Below, in pieces: positions 1 to 8,761 of a stretch of DNA of 64,000 nucleotides. Numbering within the stretch: the stretch's first letter is position 1; each line of letters begins with the position of its first letter. Origin of the DNA: CBDFGQ01 sp965247295 (GTDB lineage Bacteria; Chloroflexota; Dehalococcoidia; Lucifugimonadales; JAGWBF01); the NCBI GenBank assembly GCA_965247295.1, contig CBDFGQ010000008.1:372001-436000 (forward strand). The letters run 5' to 3'. A program made the position numbers and the translations under genes. Under the pieces are notes generated by a model. The model made no database searches. It saw only the letters and a list, made by a program, of their open reading frames with translations, and was not told the origin of the DNA.

Positions 1-3000
1 TCTACAATGCCTCCTGTCCGGCCATCACCTGGACGGACCTGTGGGACGTTCGGTTCCCTGAGGCGGGGGCAGACCAGTTTGCAGCCGCCACCCTCCGGCC
101 AGCGGTGACCTTCGGAGCGCCGGGGGTCGAGTACCTTATGGCCAACAGCTTCTTTTTCCCCCCTAATAACGACTTCATGATCCTCTACTCGCTAACGAAC
201 CCCCTTGCCACTAGCCCTACCTTGACCGCGCAGACTGTGACGGTAGCCGCCACGATCCCTCCTCCCGACGCTAACCAGAAGGATGGCTCCGCAGGCGTCT
301 CCAGCTGCGCCGCTCCCTGCCTCATAGACGTGGGAGGCCACCGGATCCGCAACGTGGTCTACAGGGACGGCTCGGTGTGGACGGCCCACAGCGTGGCCGG
401 TGGAGCGCAAGATGAGATCGCCCTTGCCCGCTACGTGCGCATAGGCGTCGGCGGCCCTACCCTCCTGGAGGACGAAGCTCTCGGGCTTCCCAACTGCTGG
501 AACTACTACCCGGCCGTTACCGTGGATGCCGGCGGGAACATGGCCATGGTGTTCAACCGTTCCTGTTCCAACACCGCCTCCGTTCCCGAGTACGCCGGAA
601 TACGCTACACCTACAGGCGGCCCTCGGACGCCGGGCTGCAACCCAGCACCCAGCTGAAGTCAGGTGAGGCCAATTATGTAAAGACATTCGGCGGCTCGCG
701 GAACAGGTGGGGCGACTACAGCGGCGTCGCGGTTGACCCGGCCGACGGCAGCATATGGATGTTCGCCGAGTACGCCGCCGCGCCCATAGATAAATGGGGC
801 ACCTGGTTCGGTAAGCTTCGGTTCCCGGTGGCCCTTACCGCACCGATCCTCGTGTCCCCAGCCGACAATGCCCTGCTTGCCACCAGCACGCCTGCCTTTG
901 ACTGGCAACCCTCCAGCGGGGACGTGCTGGACTACAGGCTTCAGGTGGTGGCCTCGGGCGACGACGTCACCGCCGGCCCCTTTACCCTAGACTTGGCCAT
1001 ATCCGGCGATACCACCCAGTTCCAGACCACCGGAGACTTGGCCGACGGCACATATGCCTGGCGCGTGGTGACCAGAGACACATCCCTGAATACGGCTGCG
1101 TCCGTAACGCGCACCTTCATCGTGGACGTGGACACCCCACAGTCGGGGACCCTCACCGTGACCAAGACCGGCGACACCGACGACGGCTTCTGCGGCCTCC
1201 TGGACTGCTCCCTGCGGGAGGCAATAGGCTCGGGGGACTCGGGCGACAGCATAACCTTCGCTGTGACTGGGACAATAACCCTTGTTGGCAGTCAACTGGT
1301 CATCGACAAGAGCCTGAGAATCGACGGACCCGGCTCAGGCGACCTTAGTATCAGTGGCAACAACGTAAGCCGGGTCTTCCAGATTAGCAAGGGGAACGTC
1401 AGCATCTCCGGCTTGACCATCCGGGACGGCAATATCAGCGGCAACAGCGGTGGTGGCATCCATAACAGCAGTACGCTAACCCTGACCAACAGCACCATAA
1501 GTGCCAACACCGCTGGCGGCGGCGATGCTCCCGGTGGCGGTGGTATCTTCAACGCCAGGGGGGGCGCGTTAACCCTGACCAACACCACCGTCAGCGGTAA
1601 CGCAACCGGCGTCTCTGACGGCGGCGGCATCTGGAGCAATGGCACGCTGACCATCATCAACAGCATCGTCAGTGGCAACACCGGCATCGGCGGTGGTGGC
1701 ATCTTGAACAGTGGCACAGCAGACCTAACCAACAGCACCGTCAGCGGTAATTCGGCTGGCTCCAGCGGCGGGGGCATCTTCAACCAAGGGACCCTAGTCC
1801 TGACCAACAGCACCGTGAGCGGCAACAGCACTGGAAAAGGCGGCGGCATCTGGAGCAACGGCACGCTGACCATCACCAACAGCACCATCACCGGCAACAC
1901 GGCCTCCAGTTGGGGCGGCGGCATCAAGAACGATGGCGGCACGCTGACCCTGACCAGCAGCACCGTTAGCAGCAATTCATCATTCAGGGGGGGCGGTGTC
2001 TACAACTCCTCGGGTGCCGAATTGAAGGTCATGGCCAGCACCATCGACAACAACAACGCCGCCGGCGATGGTGGAGGTATTTTCGGTGCAGGTGGAGGCA
2101 CCATCAAGCTCACTAACTCCACTCTGAGTGGCAACTCCGCGGCTACGGGAGGCGGAGGCGTCGACAACGCAGGGTCTCTCACGCTGGTAAATACCACGAT
2201 TAGCGCTAACACGTCACCCGGTTCGTTTGGTGGGGGCGGGGTCTACAACAATGTGCCAATCACCCTAGTTAATACCATCATAGCCGCAAATACCGCATCC
2301 CCCGGCCCGGACTGCAGTGGTCCTGGTGCATTCACATCCCTGGGCCACAATTTGATTGGAACCAGCGATGGTTGCAGCTTCACCCCTGCCACTGGAGACC
2401 TAGTGAACGTTGGCCCCCTCCTCGGCCCGTTGCAGGACAACGGCGGCCCCACCTTCACCCACGCCCTGCTGCCGGGAAGCCCCGCCATCGACTCCGGCGA
2501 CGCCGCCGTCCTTGGGACTCCTCTGTTTTTGACCACCGACCAGCGGGGCGAAGGCTTCCCCCGGCTCCAGGGCGCCCACGTGGACATCGGCGCCTACGAG
2601 GCCGCGTCAGTGAACATCCCACAGTCGGGGACCCTCACCGTAACCAAGACCGGGGACACCAACGACGGCTTCTGCGGCGTCCTGGACTGCTCCCTGCGGG
2701 AGGCGATAGCGGCCAGCGCCTCGGGCGACCACATCGTTATCCCCGGCGGGACCTACACTCTAGTTAGCACACTGGGAATCGACAAGAGCCTGGCTTTAAT
2801 CGGTGCAGGAGCGGACAGTACTATCATCCAGGCCGATTCCGACCCGGGGGCCAGCACCTTCCGTGTGTTCATCATCACTCAGCCAGGAGATGTCTCCATG
2901 TCTGGGGTCACCATCCAGCACGGCAAAGTTACCGGCGAAAGCTTCGGCGGAGGCATATACAACAACACCGCCGATGCTTCGCTGTCCCTGACCAATACCA

Positions 3001-3857
3001 AGGTCACCCGTAATTCAGCGACCTTAGACGGTGGCGGTGTTTTTAGCTTTGGCCCGTTAACCGTGATAGATAGCACCATGTCGCACAACACAGCTGATGG
3101 CCGAGGTGGAGGCATCGCCCACATTTTCGGGCTCACAATGACCAACAGCACAGTCAGCGACAATTTTTCAACTGACTCCGGAGGCGGCATCTTCAGTTCC
3201 TCTGGCCCAGCAACTTTCACGAACAGCACCATCAGCGGCAACACGGCTGGTGGAGATGGCGGGGGCATTGGGAACTTTGGCACGGCTACAGTCACCAACA
3301 GCACCATCAGCAGCAACTCCGCTTCTACTCAGGGCGGCGGCATCTACAACAACGGCACCCTGACCCTGACCAACACGATCATCGCTGGGAATAGCGGGTC
3401 ACCTGGCCCAGACTGCACGGGTCCTGTCACGTCGCTGGGACACAATTTGATTGGAACCAGCGATGGTTGTAGCTTCACCCCCGCCACTGGAGACCTGGTG
3501 AACGTGGACCCCCTCCTCGGCCCCCTCCAGGACAACGGCAGACCCACCTTCACCCATGCCCTGCTGCCCGGCAGCCCCGCCATAGACGCCGGCGACGACG
3601 TCGCATGCCCGGTTACGGACCAGCGCGGCGTGGCTCGACCCGTGGACGGGGATGGCGATGGCGCCGCCACCTGCGACATCGGCGCCTTCGAGGCATCCAA
3701 CCCAGTCGATCTTAACGGGGATGGTGTGGTGAATGGGGCCGACTTGAGGATCGTTGCCGCTGCGTTGGGGGCTTCCGGCATTGGCGATGTAAACGGTGAT
3801 GGGACGGTGGACGGCCTCGACCTAGCCGTGGTGGGCGTCAATTTCAGGAGGCCCTGA
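1..3857 (+). CDS. Large exported beta-helix protein with two CSLREA modules and C-terminal dockerin (5' end outside window)
   Basis: The reading frame is open from base 3, so the gene begins upstream; GTG at 105 is only the first start codon inside the window. Visible order: a propeller/BNR-like region (to about 820), an Ig/FN3-like segment (about 830-1130), then two modules that each begin with a CSLREAI motif and continue as Ser/Thr/Asn/Gly-rich repeats of about 20-30 residues (pattern like LTLTNSTVSGN...GGGI) typical of right-handed parallel beta-helices. The last 50 residues hold two Ca-binding dockerin repeats (DLNGDGVVNGADL and DVNGDGTVDGLDL). It is probably secreted and acts at the surface in adhesion or polysaccharide contact; no catalytic site is recognisable. 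The dockerin and the cohesin-like lipoprotein immediately downstream suggest the two bind each other. Confidence 0.88.
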   Translation, partial: YNASCPAITWTDLWDVRFPEAGADQFAAATLRPAVTFGAPGVEYLMANSFFFPPNNDFMILYSLTNPLATSPTLTAQTVTVAATIPPPDANQKDGSAGVSSCAAPCLIDVGGHRIRNVVYRDGSVWTAHSVAGGAQDEIALARYVRIGVGGPTLLEDEALGLPNCWNYYPAVTVDAGGNMAMVFNRSCSNTASVPEYAGIRYTYRRPSDAGLQPSTQLKSGEANYVKTFGGSRNRWGDYSGVAVDPADGSIWMFAEYAAAPIDKWGTWFGKLRFPVALTAPILVSPADNALLATSTPAFDWQPSSGDVLDYRLQVVASGDDVTAGPFTLDLAISGDTTQFQTTGDLADGTYAWRVVTRDTSLNTAASVTRTFIVDVDTPQSGTLTVTKTGDTDDGFCGLLDCSLREAIGSGDSGDSITFAVTGTITLVGSQLVIDKSLRIDGPGSGDLSISGNNVSRVFQISKGNVSISGLTIRDGNISGNSGGGIHNSSTLTLTNSTISANTAGGGDAPGGGGIFNARGGALTLTNTTVSGNATGVSDGGGIWSNGTLTIINSIVSGNTGIGGGGILNSGTADLTNSTVSGNSAGSSGGGIFNQGTLVLTNSTVSGNSTGKGGGIWSNGTLTITNSTITGNTASSWGGGIKNDGGTLTLTSSTVSSNSSFRGGGVYNSSGAELKVMASTIDNNNAAGDGGGIFGAGGGTIKLTNSTLSGNSAATGGGGVDNAGSLTLVNTTISANTSPGSFGGGGVYNNVPITLVNTIIAANTASPGPDCSGPGAFTSLGHNLIGTSDGCSFTPATGDLVNVGPLLGPLQDNGGPTFTHALLPGSPAIDSGDAAVLGTPLFLTTDQRGEGFPRLQGAHVDIGAYEAASVNIPQSGTLTVTKTGDTNDGFCGVLDCSLREAIAASASGDHIVIPGGTYTLVSTLGIDKSLALIGAGADSTIIQADSDPGASTFRVFIITQPGDVSMSGVTIQHGKVTGESFGGGIYNNTADASLSLTNTKVTRNSATLDGGGVFSFGPLTVIDSTMSHNTADGRGGGIAHIFGLTMTNSTVSDNFSTDSGGGIFSSSGPATFTNSTISGNTAGGDGGGIGNFGTATVTNSTISSNSASTQGGGIYNNGTLTLTNTIIAGNSGSPGPDCTGPVTSLGHNLIGTSDGCSFTPATGDLVNVDPLLGPLQDNGRPTFTHALLPGSPAIDAGDDVACPVTDQRGVARPVDGDGDGAATCDIGAFEASNPVDLNGDGVVNGADLRIVAAALGASGIGDVNGDGTVDGLDLAVVGVNFRRP
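1136..1227 (+). repeat. Direct repeat A, copy 1 (CSLREA module start)
   Basis: A 92-bp stretch encoding the junction into the first CSLREA module. It is nearly identical to 2618-2709, with only a handful of substitutions, so one beta-helix module arose from the other by duplication or is being homogenised by gene conversion. Confidence 0.85.
2341..2501 (+). repeat. Direct repeat B, copy 1 (end of beta-helix module)
   Basis: About 161 bp at the end of the first beta-helix (residues GHNLIGTSDGCSFTPATGDL and the PGSPAIDSGD region), closely matching 3436-3596 at the end of the second module. Together with repeat A it defines a duplicated module. Confidence 0.8.
2618..2709 (+). repeat. Direct repeat A, copy 2
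   Basis: Second copy of the 92-bp CSLREA-module junction at 1136-1227, in the same reading frame. Confidence 0.85.
3436..3596 (+). repeat. Direct repeat B, copy 2
   Basis: Second copy of the beta-helix terminal segment at 2341-2501. After it the protein passes into the short linker and dockerin. Confidence 0.8.
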
Positions 3858-3863
3858 GGCGCG

Positions 3864-4544
3864 ATGGCCATGAAGCTGCTCCTGGGGTGCATCCTCGTAA
3901 CCGTCTTGCTTACGGTGGGGTGCAGGGGCTCCTCGCCCACCGACACCCCCACAGCCACCTCCATACCCACTCCAACCGCGACCTCAACCCCTGAGGCAAC
4001 GGCCACTCCCACTACCCTCCCTGAGGTGCAGAGCACTCTCGGGGCGACGTCCCCAGCAGTGACCGTGCCAGCAGCCAACGTGGCCCCGACTCCGGCTGGG
4101 CCGCAGTTCATGCCGCTGACCATCAGTGTAACCTCCGAGACGATGGGGGCGCGGCCTGGAGAGGCGTTCAGCGTGGACGTGGTCCTCGACCCGCAGGGGA
4201 GGGGCATAAGCGGGGTGCAGGTCTGGATCGAGTACCAGCCGGATATCCTGGAGATTGTGGGAGTGGAGCCGAGACCTCTGCTGGGCGCCGAACCCGCGGT
4301 GGCGGGGCCGATTACCGATGAGGTGGCGGGACTCGTTCAGTACGCGGCGGCCCGGATAGGGCCGACCCAGCCGCCCACCCCCTCCGGTGTGTTTGCCACA
4401 ATAGTGTTCCGTGTGCTGGATACGGCGATGGTCGGGGCAAAGGTGTCCCTGAAGATAACAGAGGCCAAGATACCGGATGAGAACGTGGAGCCAATCGGTG
4501 ACATTGCCATCGGGGACCGCCTACTGGTGGAGGTCTCTTCATAG
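3864..4544 (+). CDS. Lipoprotein with Thr/Pro tether and a cohesin-like domain
   Basis: 226 aa. The N-terminus is a lipoprotein signal: a hydrophobic stretch and an LTVGC lipobox with Cys20 as lipidation site. Residues 21-80 are a Thr/Pro/Ala-rich tether. Residues about 85-226 match the cohesin pattern: PGEAFSVDVVLD, then GISGVQVWIEYQPDILEIVGV (the qf.l.YDp..Lev core), then GVFATIVFRVLD. It starts 6 bp after the stop of the dockerin protein, so the two are probably co-transcribed. I infer that it anchors its dockerin-bearing neighbour to the outer face of the cell membrane. Cohesin assignment rests on motif and spacing; another carbohydrate-binding-like beta-sandwich is the main alternative. 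Confidence 0.78.
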   Translation: MAMKLLLGCILVTVLLTVGCRGSSPTDTPTATSIPTPTATSTPEATATPTTLPEVQSTLGATSPAVTVPAANVAPTPAGPQFMPLTISVTSETMGARPGEAFSVDVVLDPQGRGISGVQVWIEYQPDILEIVGVEPRPLLGAEPAVAGPITDEVAGLVQYAAARIGPTQPPTPSGVFATIVFRVLDTAMVGAKVSLKITEAKIPDENVEPIGDIAIGDRLLVEVSS

Positions 4545-4553
4545 GGACCACTT

Positions 4554-4577
4554 GAAAAATTGAGACTCAGCGAGTCT
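4554..4577 (-). terminator. Rho-independent terminator of the CNNM/CorC gene
   Basis: On the minus strand a perfect 6-bp stem AGACTC/GAGTCT with a 3-base loop spans the stop codon (4563-4577) and is followed by CAATTTTT. It closes the gene at 4567-5835 where that gene converges on the cohesin lipoprotein. Confidence 0.65.
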
Positions 4578-5835
4578 GGGCAAGCACCCGGATCTGGACC
4601 CGCTCTATCTTTACACGCTGCATCTCGGTGACCTCCAGCTGCAGGTTCTTGTAGTAGAGGTGCTCGCCCTCCTGGGGGATGTGGCCCAGTCGCTCAAGGA
4701 TAAAGCCCGCCAGCGTCTGGTAATTGCCCTCGGGGATATTTAGGCCCAGGTCGTCGTTGGCCTCCTGGATAGCCATGCCTGCGTCCACGTCGTAGGTGTT
4801 CTCGCCGATTGTGGCGAACTCCTCCTGCGCCGGCTCCCCCTCCTCGCCCACCGGCCCCACGATAACCTCCAGCAGGCGCTTCAGGGTCAGCAGGCCCGCC
4901 ACGCCGCCGAACTGGTCTATCATGATGGCCATCTGCTGCCCCTCCTTACGCAGCTCCGAGAAGAGCTCCCCCACCAGCTTGGTTTCCGGCACGAAATATG
5001 CCGGCCGCAGCACGTGTGTCACGCTGCTTTCAGCGCTCAGGTGTCTCTGGGCCATGGTCTGAAGCAGGTCTTTCACCGAAAGGGTGCCGACGACGTTCTC
5101 CATGTCTCCTTCATAGACCGGAAATCGCGTATGGGTCTCCCGTTCATAGGTCTCCAGGAACCCCTTGAGGTTGGTGTCCCTTTCAACCCACACGATCTCG
5201 GTCCTCGGGGTCATGATCTCGCGAACTTGCCTGTCCCCGAAATGAAACACTTTCTCAAGCATCTCGGCTTCATCAGGCTCCACCGCGCCGGCCTGGGCGC
5301 CCACGGAGATCATGATCCGTATCTCTTCTTCACTGACGTAAAGTCTGGCCGGCGTCGCCCCCATGGCCCGCGTGGCCAGATAGCTCACGCCCTGGATGAG
5401 ACGAGTCGCCGGTGACAACAACCATCCTACCGCCGTTAGGGGACGGGACACGCCGAAGGCCACTGACTCCGCGCGGGTCCAGGCTACGGTCTTGGGGAGG
5501 GTCTCGCCAAACACCAGCAGAATCAGGGCGATGCCCAAGGTGGCCACCAGGAGCCCGAGGTCTTCGTTGTCGATGATGCTGATGACCACGACGGTGGCCA
5601 GGGCCGCCATGGCGGTGTTCACCAGGTTGTTCCCCAGAAGCACGGTGGCCAGCAGTTTTTCCGGCCGCTGGATCAGCTGGGACACTCGGGCCGCTCCCGG
5701 TTTGCCGATATTTACCAGGTGCACCAGCCGTACCCTGGGCAGGGCGATCAACGCGGTCTCCGACGCGGAGAAGAAGGCGGATAGCACCAGGCAGACTCCG
5801 AGTACACCTAGCTTCCATAAATCACCGGCTTCCAT
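4567..5835 (-). CDS. CNNM/CorC (HlyC) family membrane protein with CBS domains
   Basis: 422 aa, normal family length. Residues 1 to about 185 form a DUF21/CNNM membrane domain with several hydrophobic segments; about 200-325 hold a pair of CBS domains beginning EIMTPRTEIVWV; the last 85 residues are the CorC/HlyC transporter-associated domain. Family members export or regulate Mg2+ and divalent cations; the old name hemolysin is misleading. The ATG at 5835 has GAGGAG upstream at usable distance. It is monocistronic as far as can be seen and ends in the hairpin at 4554-4577. Confidence 0.92.
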   Translation of the reverse strand: MEAGDLWKLGVLGVCLVLSAFFSASETALIALPRVRLVHLVNIGKPGAARVSQLIQRPEKLLATVLLGNNLVNTAMAALATVVVISIIDNEDLGLLVATLGIALILLVFGETLPKTVAWTRAESVAFGVSRPLTAVGWLLSPATRLIQGVSYLATRAMGATPARLYVSEEEIRIMISVGAQAGAVEPDEAEMLEKVFHFGDRQVREIMTPRTEIVWVERDTNLKGFLETYERETHTRFPVYEGDMENVVGTLSVKDLLQTMAQRHLSAESSVTHVLRPAYFVPETKLVGELFSELRKEGQQMAIMIDQFGGVAGLLTLKRLLEVIVGPVGEEGEPAQEEFATIGENTYDVDAGMAIQEANDDLGLNIPEGNYQTLAGFILERLGHIPQEGEHLYYKNLQLEVTEMQRVKIERVQIRVLAQTR

Positions 5836-6170
5836 CTACAGCCACTCCTCCGTGCGCGACGTTCAGGGGGACGCTTTCGAGTTTACGAAACCAATGCACC
5901 AGGCCGAACAAAACAAATAACCCCCGGACCCTACCGTGGGGCCCAGGGGCCAGCTTGCTGCGGTCTCTACTGTCGGTCTCCACCTGTGAGCACAGGTCCG
6001 GCATCTCCCAGCCCCGTTGCGGCACTAGAGGGACATTCTATCCGATGGGGCCCGCCGTGCCCTGTGGCTGATATGGAGCTGCCATACCCCCCTCAGTTCA
6101 ACATCATACCATTCAGAATCACCCGGATCAACTTTAAAAACGGCCAGATGCGTCCATTATCTGCCTATCA
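5836..6170. other. Intergenic stretch, no gene seen
   Basis: 335 bp between the CNNM start and the end of the broken E1 beta gene. The short open frames here lack coding character and ribosome sites. It presumably holds the CNNM promoter; I could not pick one with confidence. Confidence 0.4.
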
Positions 6171-7201
6171 CTAGCCACTATTCAGGACTCGCTTTACGAC
6201 CCCAGTGACTCGGGGGCCATCGGGTATGTAGACGTCCTCCAGTGGCTTGCTATAGGGGACTGGGGTATGGGGGGCCGTCACCTTCGTGGGAGGGGCGTCC
6301 AGGTAGTCGAAGGCCTCCTCCGCTACAGTGCCGCATAAATCGGAAGCTATACTGCACCGGGGAGTATCCTCATCCACCACGACCACCCGGTGTGTCTTCC
6401 GCACCGATTCCTATACAAGGTCATAGTCAATTGGGGAGATGCTCATCAGGTCTACTACCTCAGCTTCAATCCCGTCGCTGGCCAGGGTCTGGGCAGCTTC
6501 CAGGCACGTCAAGGTCATGCGCGAGAGCCCCACGAGGGTGATATCCCGTCCCTGTTTTACGATGCGCGCCTTGCCCAAGGGTATGGTGTATGGCTCGGAT
6601 GGTATGGGGCCAGTCTCCGGGTAGAGCAGCTTGTCCTCAAAAAATACTACCGGATCGTCGTCCCGAATTGCCGAAATGAGCAGCCCCTTCGCCGTGTATG
6701 GGTCGCAGGGCACCACCCCTTTGAGGCCCGGTATGTGGCTGAAAATGGAGTAGAAGGACTCCGAATGCTGGGCGGCCGATCCCGTCCCCGCACCGATTCG
6801 GGTTAACAATGTGAAGGGCACCTTCACCTGTCCGCCATACATGTACCGCATCTTGGCGGCGTTATTCAGGATCTGGTCCATGCACACTCCCACGAAAACC
6901 ACGAACATGAGCTCGGCAATGGTACGGAGGCCAGTAGAGGCCGCCCCTATGGCCGCGCCGATGAAGGCGGCCTGGGAGAGGGGGTGTCCTTGACCCTGTT
7001 GGACCCAAACTTCTGGATCAGGCCCACCGTTATCTTGAAAGCGCCCCCCCAGGCGTCCTGGATGCCAAGGTGCTCCCTACCGGCGCCCCCCGCTATCTCC
7101 TCGCCCATGATGATGATATCGGGGTCACGCTCCATCTCCTGCATCAGGGCCTCGTTAATGGCTTCCCTGTACCTTAGCTGCCTGTCGGTAGCGGTGGTCA
7201 T
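6171..7201 (-). pseudogene. 2-oxoacid dehydrogenase E1 beta subunit, broken by frameshift and amber stop
   Basis: Read in pieces this is a complete E1 beta subunit (AcoB/PdhB type, ThDP-dependent). It begins MTTATDRQLRYREAINEALM at an ATG at 7201 with GGGGAGAG upstream. After VKDTP, near 6974, one base is missing and the frame shifts; AAFIGAAIGAAS follows in the next frame. At 6411-6413, after PIDYDLV, there is an in-frame TAG; the same frame then continues ESVRKTHRVVVVDEDTP to the natural end at 6171. Two independent lesions, next to an E1 alpha gene that is also dead, argue for real decay rather than a single sequencing error. No E2 or E3 gene lies nearby. Confidence 0.85.
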
Positions 7202-7225
7202 CGTTCTTCTCTCCCCGATACGCAT

Positions 7226-7346
7226 CCCTTCCCGCTAGTTGGGGGAAGGCCAGGCCTGTCCTGAGCCTGTCGAAGGGATGGGGGTGATCCCCCTCACTTC
7301 TTTCCTCTCCCACCAGGGGAGAGGAGTTCCCCCAGCTGCCTGCAGA
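7226..7346. repeat. Hairpin-rich intergenic repeat-like sequence
   Basis: Between the E1 genes. It contains CCTGTCCTGAGCCTGTCGAA, a phrase I recall as a widespread intergenic repeat in bacterial genomes, and the inverted repeat CTCTCCC-n-GGGGAGAG near 7311-7331. It is probably a small non-coding repeat or processed intercistronic hairpin. Confidence 0.4.
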
Positions 7347-7427
7347 TTAGATTGACATGTTCGTGCCCCGTTTCAGCTCGGCAATGGGATAGTCCACGTA
7401 TACGTCGCTGTATACCTCTTCCTCTAG

Positions 7428-8761
7428 CAGGCTGCGGAAAAACTCTTGTTCACGGTGTATCCGAGGCTCTTCTGGGATAAAATAGGGGCAGACCTCTTTG
7501 GAGGTGCCCCAATGCGCGGATGCCAGGAGCCCCAGGTCCCCATGTTGACCTTCGTGGATATGGACGGGCGGGTGCCGCCGGACCATCCCTTGCGGACTAT
7601 CAAGGCGCTGGCGGATTCCGGGAGCTGTCCTCCGAGTTTGACCGGATGTATGCCAGGTAGGGCGGCGCCCTCCATCCCACCGGAGCGCCTACTCAAGGCC
7701 TCGCGCTCATCGCCCTGTTTTCCGTGCCAGCGAGCGGGCGTTCTGCGAGGAGTTGGACTACAACATGCTGTATCGTTGGTTCCTGGATATGAACCTCCTG
7801 GAGTCCAGCTTTGACCCGACGGTGTTCACCAAGAACCGGCAGCGGCTGCTGGAGCACGCAGTGGGGACAGCTGTTTGCCACGGTCCTGGTGGGGGCCGAC
7901 CGGCACGGCTTACTCTCGGACGAGCACTTCACCGTGGATGGGACGCTGATTGAAGTCTGAAAAGTTTCAAGTCCAAAGGGGGAGAGCCGGCCTCGGACGA
8001 CGGGGACCCCGGCAACCCGTCGGTGGTCACGGGGAGAAACGGCGCAATAAGACCCACCAAAGCACCACGGACCCGGAAGCCCGATTGTTTCGGAAAGGCA
8101 AAGGGAAGGAAGCCAAGCTGGTGTTTGGCCCACGCCCTGATGGAGAACCGGAACGGGCCTGACGGACTTCCTGAGCGAGGCGAGCGGGACGGCGGAGCGA
8201 GTGCGGTCCCGAAGTGGAGGGGGCGAAGGAGCGGGGCTTCCACCCCAGGACCCTGGGTGGGGACAAGAACTCGACACGCGGGATTGTGTGGAAGCGATGC
8301 GCAACCGAAGGGTCACGGCTCACGTGGCCCAGAACACCAGTGGCCGGCGCAGCGCCATCGACGGGCGGACAACCCGGCATCCGGGCTACCGGGTGAGCCA
8401 GCGAATACGAAAGCGGGTGGAGGAGATCTTCGGGTGGATGAAGACGGTCGGTGAGTTTCGGAAGACCAGGTATCGAGGGGTCGACAAGACGGGACTAGCG
8501 GAGGCTACCTGGTGGCCACTGCGTATAACCTGGTGCGCCGATGGCCAAGCTGCTCATGACCCAGCTACAGGAGGCTCCGGTCCTGCAGGCAGCATGACTT
8601 CCCAAGGACGGAGTCTGCCCTCAACGCCCTGACAGGGGCGATCTAAAGGGAACTCCTGCAACCCAGGAAAGTGGCTTCAGACCTTCCCAAAGCACTCATC
8701 GAGCAACGATATGAGCTATTACCAGGTCGTTTCGCCCATAGGCCCTTTCTTCAGCAGCCTG
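7428..8761 (+). mobile_element. Decayed IS5-family insertion inside E1 alpha
   Basis: 1334 bp bounded by imperfect terminal inverted repeats: left CAGGCTGCGGAAAAACTC, right end (reverse complement) CAGGCTGCTGAAGAAAGG. Flanks CTAG (7424-7427) and CTAA (8762-8765) are the 4-bp target duplication with one change, fitting the YTAR target of IS5-type elements. The ends coincide exactly with the break in E1 alpha. Confidence 0.85.
7512..8640 (+). pseudogene. IS5-family transposase remnant with several frameshifts
   Basis: Begins MRGCQEPQVPMLTFVDMDGR and VPPDHPLRTIKALADSG, then changes frame near 7620 and again several times. Recognisable later parts include ERAFCEELDYNMLYRWFLD, DEHFTVDGTLIEV (first catalytic Asp), VAQNTSGRRSAIDGRTTRHP and QRIRKRVEEIFGWMKTV (catalytic Glu). 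No single frame covers the protein, so the element cannot move itself. Confidence 0.85.

Noticed and set aside
1292..1975. Long Pro/Leu-rich minus-strand open frames opposite the beta-helix gene (also 2000-2212, 2879-3316, 3344-4207)
   Set aside because: They mirror the repeated Gly/Ser/Asn codons of the plus-strand protein, have repeating composition and no start signals.
1440..3360. Regular short repeats resembling a CRISPR array
   Set aside because: They are in-frame, degenerate beta-helix codon repeats without constant repeat length or unique spacers.
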